Source: Vibrio sp. RE88 (lineage in GTDB: Bacteria > Pseudomonadota > Gammaproteobacteria > Enterobacterales > Vibrionaceae). Taken from it: a stretch of 64,000 nucleotides of DNA. The stretch spans positions 1 through 64,000 of the forward strand of contig NZ_VTYQ01000007.1 in NCBI RefSeq assembly GCF_013113835.1, read 5' to 3'. The translations under genes were made by a program, and so were the position numbers. Below are positions 8,992 through 18,273 of this stretch, one piece after another (positions within the stretch are counted from its first letter, which is position 1; the number at the start of each line of letters is the position of its first letter). The notes under the pieces were generated by a model. The model searched no databases and was not told where the DNA came from. It worked only from the letters and a program-made list of their open reading frames with translations.

Positions 8992-9008
8992 TGTCGTTCG
9001 ATAATACG

Positions 9009-10595
9009 TTATGGTGTGTAGTAAGTTGCTGCGCCAGGACCAACTGGCAAGCCAAATACGAATACCCATAGATAGAACAGTAGACTCCAACCCACGATAA
9101 AGCAGATTGAGTAAGGCAACATGGTCGCAATCAGCGTACCAATACCAAGGTTCTTCATATAGCGCGATGCAACGGCCAGAATCAAACCAAAGTAGCTCAT
9201 CATTGGTGTAATGATGTTGGTCGTTGAGTCACCGATACGGTATGCCGCTTGAATCGTTTCAGGCGCGTAACCGACTAGCATCAGCATAGGTACGAAGATT
9301 GGTGCAGTCACAGCCCATTGTGCAGAAGCTGAACCTATCATCAGGTTGATGAAGCCACACATCAGAATGAAGGCGAAGAACAACATAGGACCTGTCAAAC
9401 CAATGCTCTGTAGGAAGTCTGCACCTGCTACCGCGAACACCTGACCAAAGTTAGTCCACTTGAAGAACGCAACAAACTGAGCCGCAAAGAACACCAGTAC
9501 AATGTACATTCCCATTGAAGACATTGACTTAGACATCGCGTCAATCACGTCGCGATCGTTCTTCATTGTGCCAACTACCTTACCGTACACAAGGCCAGGG
9601 ATAGCAAAGAAGACAAAGATGAAAGCAACGATACTCTTAAGGAATGGCGAACCTGCAACCGTGCCTGCGTCTGAACGAAGGATTCCGTCTGCTGGAACGA
9701 TTGTCCAAGCAAGTAGAGCAGAAACCGCCAGTACCGCTAGGCCAGCCATTTTCAGACCTTTCTTCTCAACGTCGGTCAGCTTGCCCATTGAATCGTTAGA
9801 CAAATCTTCTGACGCTTCTTCTTCGTTGTATTTACCTAATTTAGGCTCAACGATTTTCTCCGTTACGAAGGCACCCATACCTGCGATAAAGAAAGTAGAA
9901 ACGAACATGAAGTACCAGTTAACTTCTGGGCCAACCGTGTAAGTTGGGTCGATCATTTGCGCTGCTGTTTCTGTAATACCAGAAAGCAGTGGATCAACTG
10001 TACCAATCAGTAAGTTTGCTGAATAGCCGCCCGATACACCTGCAAATGCAGCTGCTAGACCCGCAAGAGGGTGACGACCTAAAGAGTGGAACAGCATAGC
10101 CGCTAGTGGGATAAGTACCACATAGCCTAGCTCAGATGCCGTATTAGAAATGATACCAGCAAACACTACTGTGACAGTTACCATGCTCTTCGAAGCACCC
10201 ATCACCAAACCACGCATTGCTGCAGACAGTAGGCCTGAGTATTCAGCAACTGCGACACCTAGTAGTGCAACCAATACGGTGCCTAGTGGCGCAAAGCCGA
10301 CAAAGTTTTTAACTAGGTTAGTAACAATCAACTCAAGACCGTCAGCATTTAACAAGCTGACAACCTGAATCATACCGTCAGCGGCACGACCAGGTGCGCC
10401 TTCCGGACGAGGGTCTGCCACCGCCACTTCAAAGTAACCAGCAATACCGGAAGCTACTAATATAGCAACACAGAAGATGGCGAAAAGTGTGATCGGGTGG
10501 GGTAACAGGTTCCCCAAATATTCGACTGCATCTAAAAAGCGCGTAAATATCGGCCTCTTAGGCGAGTTTTGTTTAATCGAAGCAGATGAACTCAT
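9009..10595 (-). CDS. AbgT-family transporter
   Basis: A 528-residue inner-membrane protein of the AbgT family, with roughly 11-13 hydrophobic segments and the characteristic opening RFLDAVEYLGNLLPHPITLF. The conserved AbgT core is visible in SNTASELGYVVLIPLAAMLF and GYSANLLIGTVDPLLSG, and late in IGDSTTNIITPMMSYFGLIL. E. coli AbgT imports p-aminobenzoyl-glutamate, while Neisseria MtrF and Alcanivorax YdaH export sulfonamides. The actual substrate here is unknown and no abgAB hydrolase genes are adjacent. The start has a strong AAGGAGGG site 6 nt upstream, and the leader is unusually structured. Confidence 0.9.
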   Translation of the reverse strand: MSSSASIKQNSPKRPIFTRFLDAVEYLGNLLPHPITLFAIFCVAILVASGIAGYFEVAVADPRPEGAPGRAADGMIQVVSLLNADGLELIVTNLVKNFVGFAPLGTVLVALLGVAVAEYSGLLSAAMRGLVMGASKSMVTVTVVFAGIISNTASELGYVVLIPLAAMLFHSLGRHPLAGLAAAFAGVSGGYSANLLIGTVDPLLSGITETAAQMIDPTYTVGPEVNWYFMFVSTFFIAGMGAFVTEKIVEPKLGKYNEEEASEDLSNDSMGKLTDVEKKGLKMAGLAVLAVSALLAWTIVPADGILRSDAGTVAGSPFLKSIVAFIFVFFAIPGLVYGKVVGTMKNDRDVIDAMSKSMSSMGMYIVLVFFAAQFVAFFKWTNFGQVFAVAGADFLQSIGLTGPMLFFAFILMCGFINLMIGSASAQWAVTAPIFVPMLMLVGYAPETIQAAYRIGDSTTNIITPMMSYFGLILAVASRYMKNLGIGTLIATMLPYSICFIVGWSLLFYLWVFVFGLPVGPGAATYYTP

Positions 10596-10949
10596 CTGTT
10601 CCCTCCTTGTAGTTATTCCTGCGCGTCATTGTGACGAGGTGCCACAAAACTCGCGCAGGTTACTCGACAAAGAGGTCAATTAGAAATCGGAAATGTAATA
10701 AAGTGTTATCCAGATCATTATATTTAACGCTAAAAAAACAAAAAACCAGCAGTTTCATCCACATATATAACAATCATTAGAATTATAAATTACACAAATT
10801 CATCGAAATTTATAATATCTCCACTATTTTTGAACAGCCTTGAATCTGGGATTAGTTTTACATATTACATACAAACGCCCTCTTCTTTTCACAATCTGAC
10901 AATCTGGGTGGCGGCTCTTGGCACTTTTAAGAGATTTTACGACTTTCAC
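10596..10949 (-). promoter_or_regulatory. abgT leader and AT-rich intergenic region
   Basis: This 354-bp gap lies between the rpmE2 stop and the abgT start. Near abgT the sequence can form a two-helix leader: arms CCTGCGCG (10618-10625) and CGCGCAGG (10652-10659), with an inner hairpin CGTCA/TGACG (10624-10636). A minus-strand -10 candidate TATAAT lies at 10717-10722, without a good -35. The remaining part is AT-rich with no credible gene. No convincing terminator for rpmE2 was seen. Confidence 0.45.
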
Positions 10950-11210
10950 TTACTTATCTCCTTTCGAGAATTGGCCAAATCGACGCTTGAAGTTAGCGAC
11001 TCGACCTTCCTGATGAATAACACGCTGTTTGCCTGTGTAGAAAGGATGTGACTTTGATGAAACTTCAATCGTGAAGTACGGATACGTCTTGCCATCTTTC
11101 CACTCGATCGTGCGTTGTGTTTGCAGCGTTGAGCCAATCAAGAAGTACTCATCAATACTTGTGTCATGAAAAACGACGGTTCTGTATTCAGGGTGAATAT
11201 TAGGTTGCAT
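10950..11210 (-). CDS. rpmE2: 50S ribosomal protein L31 type B (zinc-independent paralogue)
   Basis: An 86-residue type B L31 (YkgM-like). It begins [16 protein letters not shown] and contains no cysteine, unlike zinc-ribbon L31 type A. Type B proteins replace the zinc form on ribosomes when zinc is scarce, releasing zinc, and are usually repressed by Zur. A good ribosome-binding site (GAGGT) precedes the ATG. The divergent gap to trmO holds Zur-like and Fur-like palindromes, consistent with metal control. Conserved residues [13 protein letters not shown] and [11 protein letters not shown] match the family. Confidence 0.95.
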   Translation of the reverse strand: MQPNIHPEYRTVVFHDTSIDEYFLIGSTLQTQRTIEWKDGKTYPYFTIEVSSKSHPFYTGKQRVIHQEGRVANFKRRFGQFSKGDK

Positions 11211-11228
11211 AGTTACCTCACTATAAAC

Positions 11229-11248
11229 TGTTATGTTATAACGTAATA
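11229..11248. promoter_or_regulatory. Zur-like operator upstream of rpmE2
   Basis: TGTTATGTTATAACG has a palindromic GTTATAAC core and fits the TGTTATAnTATAACA type of Zur box with about three mismatches. An overlapping register (TGTTATAACGTAATA) is almost as good, so the exact site is uncertain. Confidence 0.65.
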
Positions 11249-11250
11249 AA

Positions 11251-11265
11251 TGATAATCATTATCA
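11251..11265. promoter_or_regulatory. Fur box between rpmE2 and trmO
   Basis: TGATAATCATTATCA is a perfect 7-1-7 palindrome matching the core of the 19-bp Fur consensus. It begins within 10 bp of the Zur-like site and 62 bp upstream of the trmO start. Confidence 0.75.
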
Positions 11266-11326
11266 AAAGGTTTTACTACCCTTTTTGTGATACTTTTTGC
11301 GAATCACTGTATTTGAGAGAAAACAA

Positions 11327-12022
11327 ATGTATTCCGTAGAACCGATCGGTTTTATTGAAAGCCCTTATAAAGAGAAGTTTGCCGTGCCAAGGCAGCCGAG
11401 GTTAGTGCCCGAGGCAAGAGCAAGGCTGCGCTTAACGGGCGAAGCAAATTGTGCAGAAGCGATCAGAGGTATTGAGCAATTCAGCCATCTATGGCTGTTG
11501 TTTATGTTCGATCAGAATTTGCAGGCCGGATGGAAACCGACAGTACGCCCACCACGACTAGGCGGAAACGAACGCATTGGTGTGTTCGCATCACGCTCGA
11601 CATTCAGACCAAACGGGATTGGCATGTCTGCGGTGGAACTCAAAGGCGTGTCACAATGTGGTGACCAGTTTTATATTGAGCTTGGAAGTGTTGACCTAGT
11701 TGATGGTACCCCTGTCATCGATGTCAAACCTTACATCGAATACTCAGATGCCATTACAGGCAGCAGTAGCGGTTATGCCGACGAAGCGCCGTCCAACTCA
11801 GATGTCGTCTTCACCGATAGCGCGTTAGCGGCACTCAGCCCCCTTCCTGACAGCCAACACGTTTCTTTGGTTATCGAACAAGTACTGGCTCAGGATCCTC
11901 GCCCTGCTTATAAGAAGAACAAACCCGACAATAAGGAATACGCGGTAAATTTGTTCGATCTGAACGTGAAATTTCGTGTTGAAGGCAACTTAGTGACGGT
12001 TACGACCATTGAACGCTTTTGA
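11327..12022 (+). CDS. trmO: tRNA (N6-threonylcarbamoyladenosine37-N6)-methyltransferase
   Basis: A 231-residue TsaA/TrmO-family SAM-dependent enzyme that adds a methyl group to t6A37 of threonine tRNAs. The beta-barrel family pattern is visible: PIGFIESPYKEKFAVPRQP at the N-terminus, then RPPRLGGNERIGVFASRSTFRPNGIGMS, SVDLVDGTPVIDVKPYIEYSD, and a C-terminal DPRPAYKK element. The ATG at 11327 follows a GAGAGA purine stretch; a longer in-frame start at 11297 lacks support. It is divergent from rpmE2 and upstream of proS, so both neighbours act in translation. Confidence 0.93.
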   Translation: MYSVEPIGFIESPYKEKFAVPRQPRLVPEARARLRLTGEANCAEAIRGIEQFSHLWLLFMFDQNLQAGWKPTVRPPRLGGNERIGVFASRSTFRPNGIGMSAVELKGVSQCGDQFYIELGSVDLVDGTPVIDVKPYIEYSDAITGSSSGYADEAPSNSDVVFTDSALAALSPLPDSQHVSLVIEQVLAQDPRPAYKKNKPDNKEYAVNLFDLNVKFRVEGNLVTVTTIERF

Positions 12023-12133
12023 CAAAGCCAATTGGCTGATATTATAGGCGGCTAACTAATTTCCCTTGATGGGATCTCTTTACTCCAGCTCGTTCTGGCT
12101 TGAGTATCTAACTTAAATAAACGGATAAATTTA

Positions 12134-13849
12134 ATGCGTACCAGTAATTATCTTCTTTCTACTCTGAAGGAGACTCCAAACGACGCAGAAGTAGTGAGCC
12201 ACCAGCTCATGCTACGTGCAGGTATGATCCGTAAGCTGGCTTCAGGTTTATACACCTGGCTACCTACTGGTCTACGTGTATTGCGTAAAGTCGAAAACAT
12301 CGTTCGTCAGGAAATCGACAATGCAGGTGCAGTCGAAACTTTGATGCCCGTTGTTCAGCCGTTTGAACTATGGGAAGAGACAGGCCGCAGCGAAAAGATG
12401 GGTCCTGAGCTACTTCGCTTTACTGACCGTCATACTCGTCCGTTTGTTCTTAGCCCAACTGCTGAAGAAGTCATCACTAGCCTTGTGCGCAATGAAGTGA
12501 GCTCTTACAAGCAGTTGCCGCTAAACCTGTACCAGATCCAAACTAAATTCCGTGATGAACGCCGCCCACGTTTCGGCGTAATGCGTGCACGTGAATTCTG
12601 CATGATGGATGCGTACAGCTTTGATATCGATAAAGAAGGTCTGCAGAAATCTTACGATGCAATGCATGATGCTTACTGTAACGCGTTTGACCGCATGGGT
12701 CTTGAGTACCGTCCAGTACTGGCTGACTCTGGTGCAATCGGCGGTAGCGGTTCTCAAGAGTTCCACGTATTAGCAGAAAGCGGTGAAGATCTGATCGCAT
12801 TCTCTACTGAATCGGATTACGCAGCGAACATCGAAAAAGCTGAAGCGCTAGCTCTGGCTGACGAAGCTGCCGCTCCAACTCAAGAGATGGAACTTGTTGA
12901 TACACCAAACGCGAAAACCATCGCAGAGTTAGTCGAGCAACACGGTCTAGCAATTGAGAAAACCGTTAAGACTCTATTTGTTAAAGCGTCAGATGAAGTT
13001 GAAGCTGACCTAATCGCGCTTATCATCCGTGGCGACCACGAGCTGAACGAAGTAAAAGCAGAAAACCTTCCTCAAGTTGCAGCGCCTCTAGAGATGGCAA
13101 CAGAAGAAGAGATCCGTGCCCTAATCGGTGCTGGCCCTGGCTCACTAGGCCCTGTTGGACTTAAACTGCCATTTATCGTTGATCGCTCTGTAGCAGTCAT
13201 GAGTGACTTTGGCGCAGGCGCTAACGTTGACGGCAAACACTATTTCGGTATCAACTGGGGTCGAGATGTTGAGCTAGGCCAAGTTGAAGACTTGCGTAAC
13301 GTAGTTGAAGGCGATCCAAGCCCTTGTGGTAAAGGTACTATCGCACTGAAACGTGGTATCGAAGTGGGTCACATCTTCCAGCTAGGTAACGTTTACTCTC
13401 AAGCGATGAACTGTGGCGTGCTTGGTCCTGATGGTAAGAACGTTATTTTGGAGATGGGCTGTTACGGTATCGGTGTATCCCGTGTTGTTGCTTCTGCGAT
13501 TGAGCAAAACCATGACAAGTACGGCATCATCTGGCCAGACGCACTTGCGCCTTTCCAAGTGGCTATCGTGCCAATGAACATGCACAAGTCAGAAGAAGTG
13601 AAAGAGGCGGCTGAGAAGCTGTATGCTGAACTGACGGCGATGGGCATCGAAGTACTATTCGATGACCGTAAAGAGCGCCCGGGTGTTATGTTCTCTGATA
13701 TGGAACTTATCGGTATCCCTCACACTATCGTGATCGGCGATCGTTCGATGAAAGAAGGCAACTTTGAGTACAAAAACCGCCGCACTGGTGACAAGACACC
13801 TGTTGCGATGGCTGACATCGTTGAACACATCAAAGCTCAACTGGCTTAA
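12134..13849 (+). CDS. proS: Prolyl-tRNA synthetase
   Basis: A 571-residue bacterial-type class II synthetase that charges tRNA-Pro. Motif 1 region [12 protein letters not shown], motif 2 [20 protein letters not shown] and motif 3 [11 protein letters not shown] are present. Between motifs 2 and 3 (about residues 225-400) sits the INS editing domain that clears mischarged alanyl-tRNA-Pro. The C-terminal anticodon-binding domain includes [20 protein letters not shown]. It starts [15 protein letters not shown], as in other gammaproteobacteria. A 12-bp palindrome, AGCCAATTGGCT (12026-12037), lies in the 111-bp gap after trmO, with unknown meaning. Confidence 0.97.
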   Translation: MRTSNYLLSTLKETPNDAEVVSHQLMLRAGMIRKLASGLYTWLPTGLRVLRKVENIVRQEIDNAGAVETLMPVVQPFELWEETGRSEKMGPELLRFTDRHTRPFVLSPTAEEVITSLVRNEVSSYKQLPLNLYQIQTKFRDERRPRFGVMRAREFCMMDAYSFDIDKEGLQKSYDAMHDAYCNAFDRMGLEYRPVLADSGAIGGSGSQEFHVLAESGEDLIAFSTESDYAANIEKAEALALADEAAAPTQEMELVDTPNAKTIAELVEQHGLAIEKTVKTLFVKASDEVEADLIALIIRGDHELNEVKAENLPQVAAPLEMATEEEIRALIGAGPGSLGPVGLKLPFIVDRSVAVMSDFGAGANVDGKHYFGINWGRDVELGQVEDLRNVVEGDPSPCGKGTIALKRGIEVGHIFQLGNVYSQAMNCGVLGPDGKNVILEMGCYGIGVSRVVASAIEQNHDKYGIIWPDALAPFQVAIVPMNMHKSEEVKEAAEKLYAELTAMGIEVLFDDRKERPGVMFSDMELIGIPHTIVIGDRSMKEGNFEYKNRRTGDKTPVAMADIVEHIKAQLA

Positions 13850-13871
13850 GTTGATTGACGCTTAAAAGCAG

Positions 13872-13901
13872 AAAGGCTGATGCAGTGCATCAGCCTTTTT
13901 T
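13872..13901 (+). terminator. Terminator of proS
   Basis: AAAGGCTGATGC AGT GCATCAGCCTTT followed by TTT, 22 nt after the stop. Confidence 0.93.
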
Positions 13902-13934
13902 ATTTGGAGTTTGCATCAAGCCCAATCCGTTGTC

Positions 13935-14780
13935 TCACTCCAACGGCTCAGTTGGCGCCTGACTTTCGACCTTTTTCGGAGCAAATGGTACATCAATGAG
14001 CTCATCGGCATTGCCATCTACAATCTCACCAAAATGTAAAATGCCAAACTCTCCCGGCTTCATTCGATGCCACTCTTCATTATCAGTTAGCGGCTGCGTC
14101 GCGATGACTGAAACCACATCATTAGGTGTCGTTTCTTCCTGAAAATTAATCTCGACGTCTTCATCAATCAAAGAAGCTTTACCAAATGGAGCACGACGAG
14201 TAATCCAGTAGAGATGGTTGGTACAATACGTCATAACGTATTCGCCATCTGACAACAGCATGTTGAACACCCCTTTACTTTTCAGGGTTTCACAACATTT
14301 CGCCACAAAGCGGAACACACCAATCATATCCTGAGGCGGTTCTGGGAATCGGTCTTCCATCTGCTTAAGCAACCAACAAAACGCCAATTCACTGTCTGTC
14401 TGACCCACAGGTCGATGACGCCCCGTATGCAGATCTTGATAATCAGACAGCTGACCATTGTGAGCAAAAGTCCAATAACGTCCCCACAATTCGCGGGTAA
14501 ATGGATGAGTGTTCTCTAGATTGACGCCACCACGATTCGCCTGACGAATATGGCTGACTATTGCGCAGCTTTTGATCGGATAATTCTGAACCAACTCAGC
14601 AATTTTAGACTTGCAGCTTGGATTCGGGTCTTTAAACGTCCGAAAACCTTTACCTTCGTAGAAAGTGATCCCCCAGCCATCGCGATGAGGGCCGGTATTG
14701 CCGCCACGCTGCATCAAGCCAGTAAAACTGAAACAAATGTCTGTTGGTACATTGGCGCTCATTCCGAGCAATTCACACAT
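13935..14780 (-). CDS. yafJ: Class II glutamine amidotransferase, YafJ type
   Basis: A 281-residue Ntn-hydrolase of the class II amidotransferase family. The nucleophile Cys2 is exposed after Met removal (MCELLGMSANVP). Other family elements are HRDGWGITFY, SHIRQANRGGV, THPFTRELWGRYWTFAHNGQL and GQTDSELAFCWLL. It is a stand-alone glutaminase domain with no synthetase partner nearby, and the acceptor substrate is unknown. The gene lies 74 bp downstream of gmhA on the same strand with a 9-bp hairpin between. An operon with gmhA is likely but the functional link is unexplained. Confidence 0.88.
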   Translation of the reverse strand: MCELLGMSANVPTDICFSFTGLMQRGGNTGPHRDGWGITFYEGKGFRTFKDPNPSCKSKIAELVQNYPIKSCAIVSHIRQANRGGVNLENTHPFTRELWGRYWTFAHNGQLSDYQDLHTGRHRPVGQTDSELAFCWLLKQMEDRFPEPPQDMIGVFRFVAKCCETLKSKGVFNMLLSDGEYVMTYCTNHLYWITRRAPFGKASLIDEDVEINFQEETTPNDVVSVIATQPLTDNEEWHRMKPGEFGILHFGEIVDGNADELIDVPFAPKKVESQAPTEPLE

Positions 14781-14808
14781 GGTTTATAAAACTCCCTTGC
14801 ACTACCTA

Positions 14809-14840
14809 AGTGCCAGCTTAAACAACACTGGCACTTGCTA
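14809..14840 (-). other. Hairpin between gmhA and yafJ
   Basis: Arms AAGTGCCAG and CTGGCACTT (9 bp) lie in the short gap. No T-run follows on the minus strand, so a processing or stability element is more likely than a terminator. Confidence 0.5.
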
Positions 14841-14854
14841 AACCAGTTTGAAAA

Positions 14855-15433
14855 TTACTTTTCCATTTCCTTTTCGATCAACTGAATCACAATGTGGATG
14901 ATCTTAATATGGATCTCTTGAATACGGTCAGCGTAACCAAAATGAGGAACACGAATTTCGATATCCGCCAAGCCCGCCATTTTACCGCCATCTTTGCCGG
15001 TCAGAGCAATCGTCTTCATGCCTTTGGCCTGAGCGGCTTCAATCGCTTTAAGAATGTTGCCAGAGTTGCCCGATGTCGACAGACCAAACAAAACATCGCC
15101 TTTCGCACCAACTGCTTCTACGTAACGAGAGAACACATACTCGTAACCAAAGTCGTTACTTACACAAGATAGGTGGCTTGGATCTGAGATAGCGATACCT
15201 GGCAAACCCGGGCGATTTTCACGGTAACGACCTGTCAGCTCTTCAGCGAAGTGCATAGCGTCACAGTGTGAGCCGCCGTTACCACAAGAAAGCACCTTGC
15301 CACCCTGCTTAAATGAGTCAGCGAGCATCTTCGCCGCCGCTTCGATTTGCGCAATGTTACTTTCATCGCTAAGGAATTTATTCAGTACGTCAGCAGCTTC
15401 GGTAAGTTCGTTTTTAATCAGATCCTGGTACAT
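14855..15433 (-). CDS. gmhA: Phosphoheptose isomerase
   Basis: A 192-residue SIS-domain isomerase that turns sedoheptulose-7-phosphate into D-glycero-D-manno-heptose-7-phosphate, the first step of ADP-heptose synthesis for LPS inner core. Key parts are [20 protein letters not shown], the phosphate-binding [11 protein letters not shown] loop, and the C-terminal helix [13 protein letters not shown] with catalytic and metal-site His and Glu residues. The length matches E. coli LpcA/GmhA (192). The leader carries a hairpin just upstream of the start. Confidence 0.97.
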   Translation of the reverse strand: MYQDLIKNELTEAADVLNKFLSDESNIAQIEAAAKMLADSFKQGGKVLSCGNGGSHCDAMHFAEELTGRYRENRPGLPGIAISDPSHLSCVSNDFGYEYVFSRYVEAVGAKGDVLFGLSTSGNSGNILKAIEAAQAKGMKTIALTGKDGGKMAGLADIEIRVPHFGYADRIQEIHIKIIHIVIQLIEKEMEK

Positions 15434-15742
15434 AGGTTTTTCTCTAATTATTTTGTATTAAAAAGGCCGACGCTTATCGTCGCCAAGGTTATAGTCAGAG
15501 TTTACTCAAACAATTCTCACTGTCGATAGCTGCCCGCAAACAATTGCGTCTTTATTCCGTTTCTGCACCATCAAAAAGCGCTTGCCTCTTCATTTTTAGA
15601 ACTTTCACTCTACCAAGATCACTTTTTGAACACATTTGGGTTTTACATTTCTTTAATATTTTGATTACACTTTAACTGGTATGACCTCTTACTAGATAAC
15701 GGCGTAATCTGAATATCAAGCGCCGAACAAGGAACATTAACT
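15434..15742. promoter_or_regulatory. Divergent gmhA-fadE control region
   Basis: This 309-bp region contains no gene. On the gmhA side, a minus-strand -10 candidate TATAAC (15488-15493) would start transcription almost at a hairpin, GGCGACG ATAAG CGTCGGCC, followed by TTTTT (about 15460-15485). On the fadE side are a FadR-like operator and a -35/-10 pair. The middle shows nothing recognisable. Confidence 0.5.
15671..15698 (+). promoter_or_regulatory. fadE promoter with FadR-like operator
   Basis: AACTGGTATGACCTCTT (15674-15690) resembles the FadR consensus, whose core is CTGGTCnGACnAG. It sits between a candidate -35 TTTAAC (15671-15676) and -10 TAGATA (15693-15698, 16-nt spacer), so binding would occlude RNA polymerase. 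This fits acyl-CoA-relieved repression of fadE. Confidence 0.7.
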
Positions 15743-18193
15743 ATGGACATCTTGCTCTCTATACTTGGATTTGCTGCAGTTCTGGCGATCTGTCTCTACC
15801 ATCGCACTTCGCTGGTGAAGTCGATTGCTGCTCTTACCGCCACTCTGGCAGTGCTTTCTATACTTGGCACCGCAGGCTCACTCAGCTGGATTCTTTTCAT
15901 CGCAGCTACTGCGGTAATCGCGATTCCTTCCGTTCGCCAATCTCTGATCAGTCAAAAAGCGCTGACTTTGTTTAAAAAAGTCTTACCAGCGATGTCGCAA
16001 ACGGAAAAAGAAGCCCTCGATGCTGGTACCGTTTGGTGGGAAGCCGAGCTTTTCAAAGGCAAGCCAGACTGGAACAAACTGCATGCTATTCAAAACCCTC
16101 AGCTCAGTGCCGAGGAACAGGCGTTTCTTGACGGTCCAGTAAACGAAGTTTGCGCTATGGTAAATGATTACCAAGTGACGCACGAACTGGCTGATTTACC
16201 CCCTGAAGTTTGGCAATACCTCAAAGACAACAAATTCTTCGCCATGATCATCAAAAAGAAATACGGCGGCTTAGAGTTTTCTGCGTATGCCCAATCCTTG
16301 GTACTACAGAAATTGACCGGCGTATCTGGTGTTCTTTCTTCCACCGTTGGTGTGCCTAACTCTTTAGGCCCGGGTGAACTACTTCAACATTACGGTACGA
16401 CAGATCAAAAAGATTACTACCTACCACGCCTTGCAGAAGGTAAAGAAATCCCTTGTTTCGCCCTAACCAGCCCTGAGGCTGGTTCTGATGCGGGTTCCAT
16501 TCCTGACTTCGGCGTGGTGTGTAAAGGCAAGTGGGAAGGCAAAGAAGTCCTAGGTATGCGCTTAACTTGGAACAAGCGTTACATTACTTTAGCGCCCGTT
16601 GCTACGGTTCTGGGCCTTGCTTTTAAACTGCGTGACCCTGAAGGCTTACTTGGTGAACAGGAAGAGCTGGGCATCACCTGTGCTCTGATTCCTACCCACC
16701 TTAAAGGTGTTGAGATTGGTAATCGCCATTTCCCACTGAACGTTCCTTTCCAAAACGGACCAACTCGTGGTGAAGACTTGTTTGTTCCACTCGACTTCAT
16801 CATCGGTGGCCCTAAGATGGCAGGCCAAGGCTGGCGTATGCTGGTTGAATGTCTATCGGTTGGTCGTGGTATCACACTGCCTTCTAACTCTACAGGTGGT
16901 ATTAAAACGGCAGCACTTGCTACAGGAGCGTATGCTCGCATTCGTCGCCAGTTCAAACAGCCAATCGGCCAGATGGAAGGGGTGGAAGAGCCATTAGCAC
17001 GTCTTGGTGGCAACGCCTACGTCATGGACGCAGCCAGTAACCTAACTGTCGCCGGTATTGATTTGGGCGAAAAACCTTCCGTTATCTCCGCGATTGTAAA
17101 ATACCACTGTACCCACCGTGGTCAGCAGAGCATCATTGATGCCATGGACATTGTGGGCGGTAAAGGTATCTGTATGGGACCTTCCAACTTCCTAGCACGT
17201 GGCTACCAAGGTGCGCCTATTGCTGTAACCGTAGAAGGGGCAAACATCTTAACTCGCTCAATGATCATTTATGGTCAAGGTGCTATCCGTTGCCATCCCT
17301 ACGTGCTTGAAGAAATGAATGCGGCTTATTCAGACGCTTCTGATGCACTAGATAAGTTTGACGCAGCACTTGCAGGTCACGTCAGCTTCACAATGAGTAA
17401 CCTGGTACGCAGCTTCTGGCTAGGTCTCACTGATGGTCGTTTCTCATCAGCACCAGTCAAAGACACCACTACTCGCTACTACCAGCAGCTTAACCGCTAC
17501 AGTGCGAACATTGCATTCCTGTCAGATATTTCAATGGCTGTATTAGGTGGTTCGCTGAAACGTAAAGAGCGTTTATCAGCACGTCTGGGCGATATTCTCA
17601 GCCAGCTTTACCTCAGCTCAGCAACACTCAAACGTTATGAGAGCGATGGCCGTATCGCCGACGATCTTCCACTGGTTCACTGGGGACTACAAGATAGCCT
17701 GAAGCAGACAGAAGAAGCGATTGATGAATTCCTTGCTAACTTCCCGAACAAATGGCTAGGCAAGGTGCTACGCGTGATGATCTTACCATTTGGCCGAGTG
17801 CGTAATGCGCCAAGCGATAAGGTTGATAGCCAAGTTGCTCAGATTCTTCAAACACCGTCAGCCACACGTGACCGACTGGGCCGCAATCAATACTTCCAGG
17901 CAAGCGAGTTCAATGCAGCAGGTAAAATTGAAGAGGCGCTGCACATCATTCTTGAAGCAGAGCCAGTATTTAAGAAAGTCTGTAAAGCCATCAACGAACG
18001 ACGTCCATTCCTACGTCTGGACTTAATCGCAGACATCGGTCTAGAAAAAGGCATTATCGATTCTGCTGATGCACAACTGCTACGTAAAGCAGAAGAGCAT
18101 CGCCTGTATGCGATTAACGTGGATGATTTTGACCCAAAGGACTTGGCTGCCAAGCCGCTAGAGATAAAACCTCAAATGGATGAAGTGGCGTAA
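15743..18193 (+). CDS. fadE: Acyl-CoA dehydrogenase FadE
   Basis: An 816-residue protein of the long FadE type (E. coli 814) that catalyses the FAD-dependent first step of fatty-acid beta-oxidation. Residues 1-60 hold two or more hydrophobic segments, suggesting inner-membrane association. The dehydrogenase core runs from about 80 to 500, with [15 protein letters not shown] (FAD/substrate-binding signature), [12 protein letters not shown] and [13 protein letters not shown]-terminal extension of about 250 residues is typical of FadE and absent from short acyl-CoA dehydrogenases. It is monocistronic, with a FadR-like operator in the promoter and a terminator downstream. Confidence 0.96.
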   Translation: MDILLSILGFAAVLAICLYHRTSLVKSIAALTATLAVLSILGTAGSLSWILFIAATAVIAIPSVRQSLISQKALTLFKKVLPAMSQTEKEALDAGTVWWEAELFKGKPDWNKLHAIQNPQLSAEEQAFLDGPVNEVCAMVNDYQVTHELADLPPEVWQYLKDNKFFAMIIKKKYGGLEFSAYAQSLVLQKLTGVSGVLSSTVGVPNSLGPGELLQHYGTTDQKDYYLPRLAEGKEIPCFALTSPEAGSDAGSIPDFGVVCKGKWEGKEVLGMRLTWNKRYITLAPVATVLGLAFKLRDPEGLLGEQEELGITCALIPTHLKGVEIGNRHFPLNVPFQNGPTRGEDLFVPLDFIIGGPKMAGQGWRMLVECLSVGRGITLPSNSTGGIKTAALATGAYARIRRQFKQPIGQMEGVEEPLARLGGNAYVMDAASNLTVAGIDLGEKPSVISAIVKYHCTHRGQQSIIDAMDIVGGKGICMGPSNFLARGYQGAPIAVTVEGANILTRSMIIYGQGAIRCHPYVLEEMNAAYSDASDALDKFDAALAGHVSFTMSNLVRSFWLGLTDGRFSSAPVKDTTTRYYQQLNRYSANIAFLSDISMAVLGGSLKRKERLSARLGDILSQLYLSSATLKRYESDGRIADDLPLVHWGLQDSLKQTEEAIDEFLANFPNKWLGKVLRVMILPFGRVRNAPSDKVDSQVAQILQTPSATRDRLGRNQYFQASEFNAAGKIEEALHIILEAEPVFKKVCKAINERRPFLRLDLIADIGLEKGIIDSADAQLLRKAEEHRLYAINVDDFDPKDLAAKPLEIKPQMDEVA

Positions 18194-18207
18194 AATTCAC
18201 ACTCACT

Positions 18208-18238
18208 AAAAAGGGCTGCCAAGTAGGCAGCCCTTTTT
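18208..18238. terminator. Bidirectional terminator between fadE and its convergent neighbour
   Basis: AAAAAGGGCTGCC AAGTA GGCAGCCCTTTTT carries T-runs on both strands and lies between two convergent genes. Confidence 0.92.
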
Positions 18239-18273
18239 ATTTGGGTAACATCTTATTTTACCTAAGGTTTATC

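Noticed and set aside
10726..10830. Tandem ArgR boxes in the AT-rich gap before abgT
   Set aside because: Several TGAAT/ATTTA fragments occur, but none reaches an 18-bp ARG box and the region is simply AT-rich.
12026..12037. AGCCAATTGGCT palindrome before proS as an operator
   Set aside because: It is a single short palindrome with no known regulator and no second copy nearby, so it is noted only in the proS entry.
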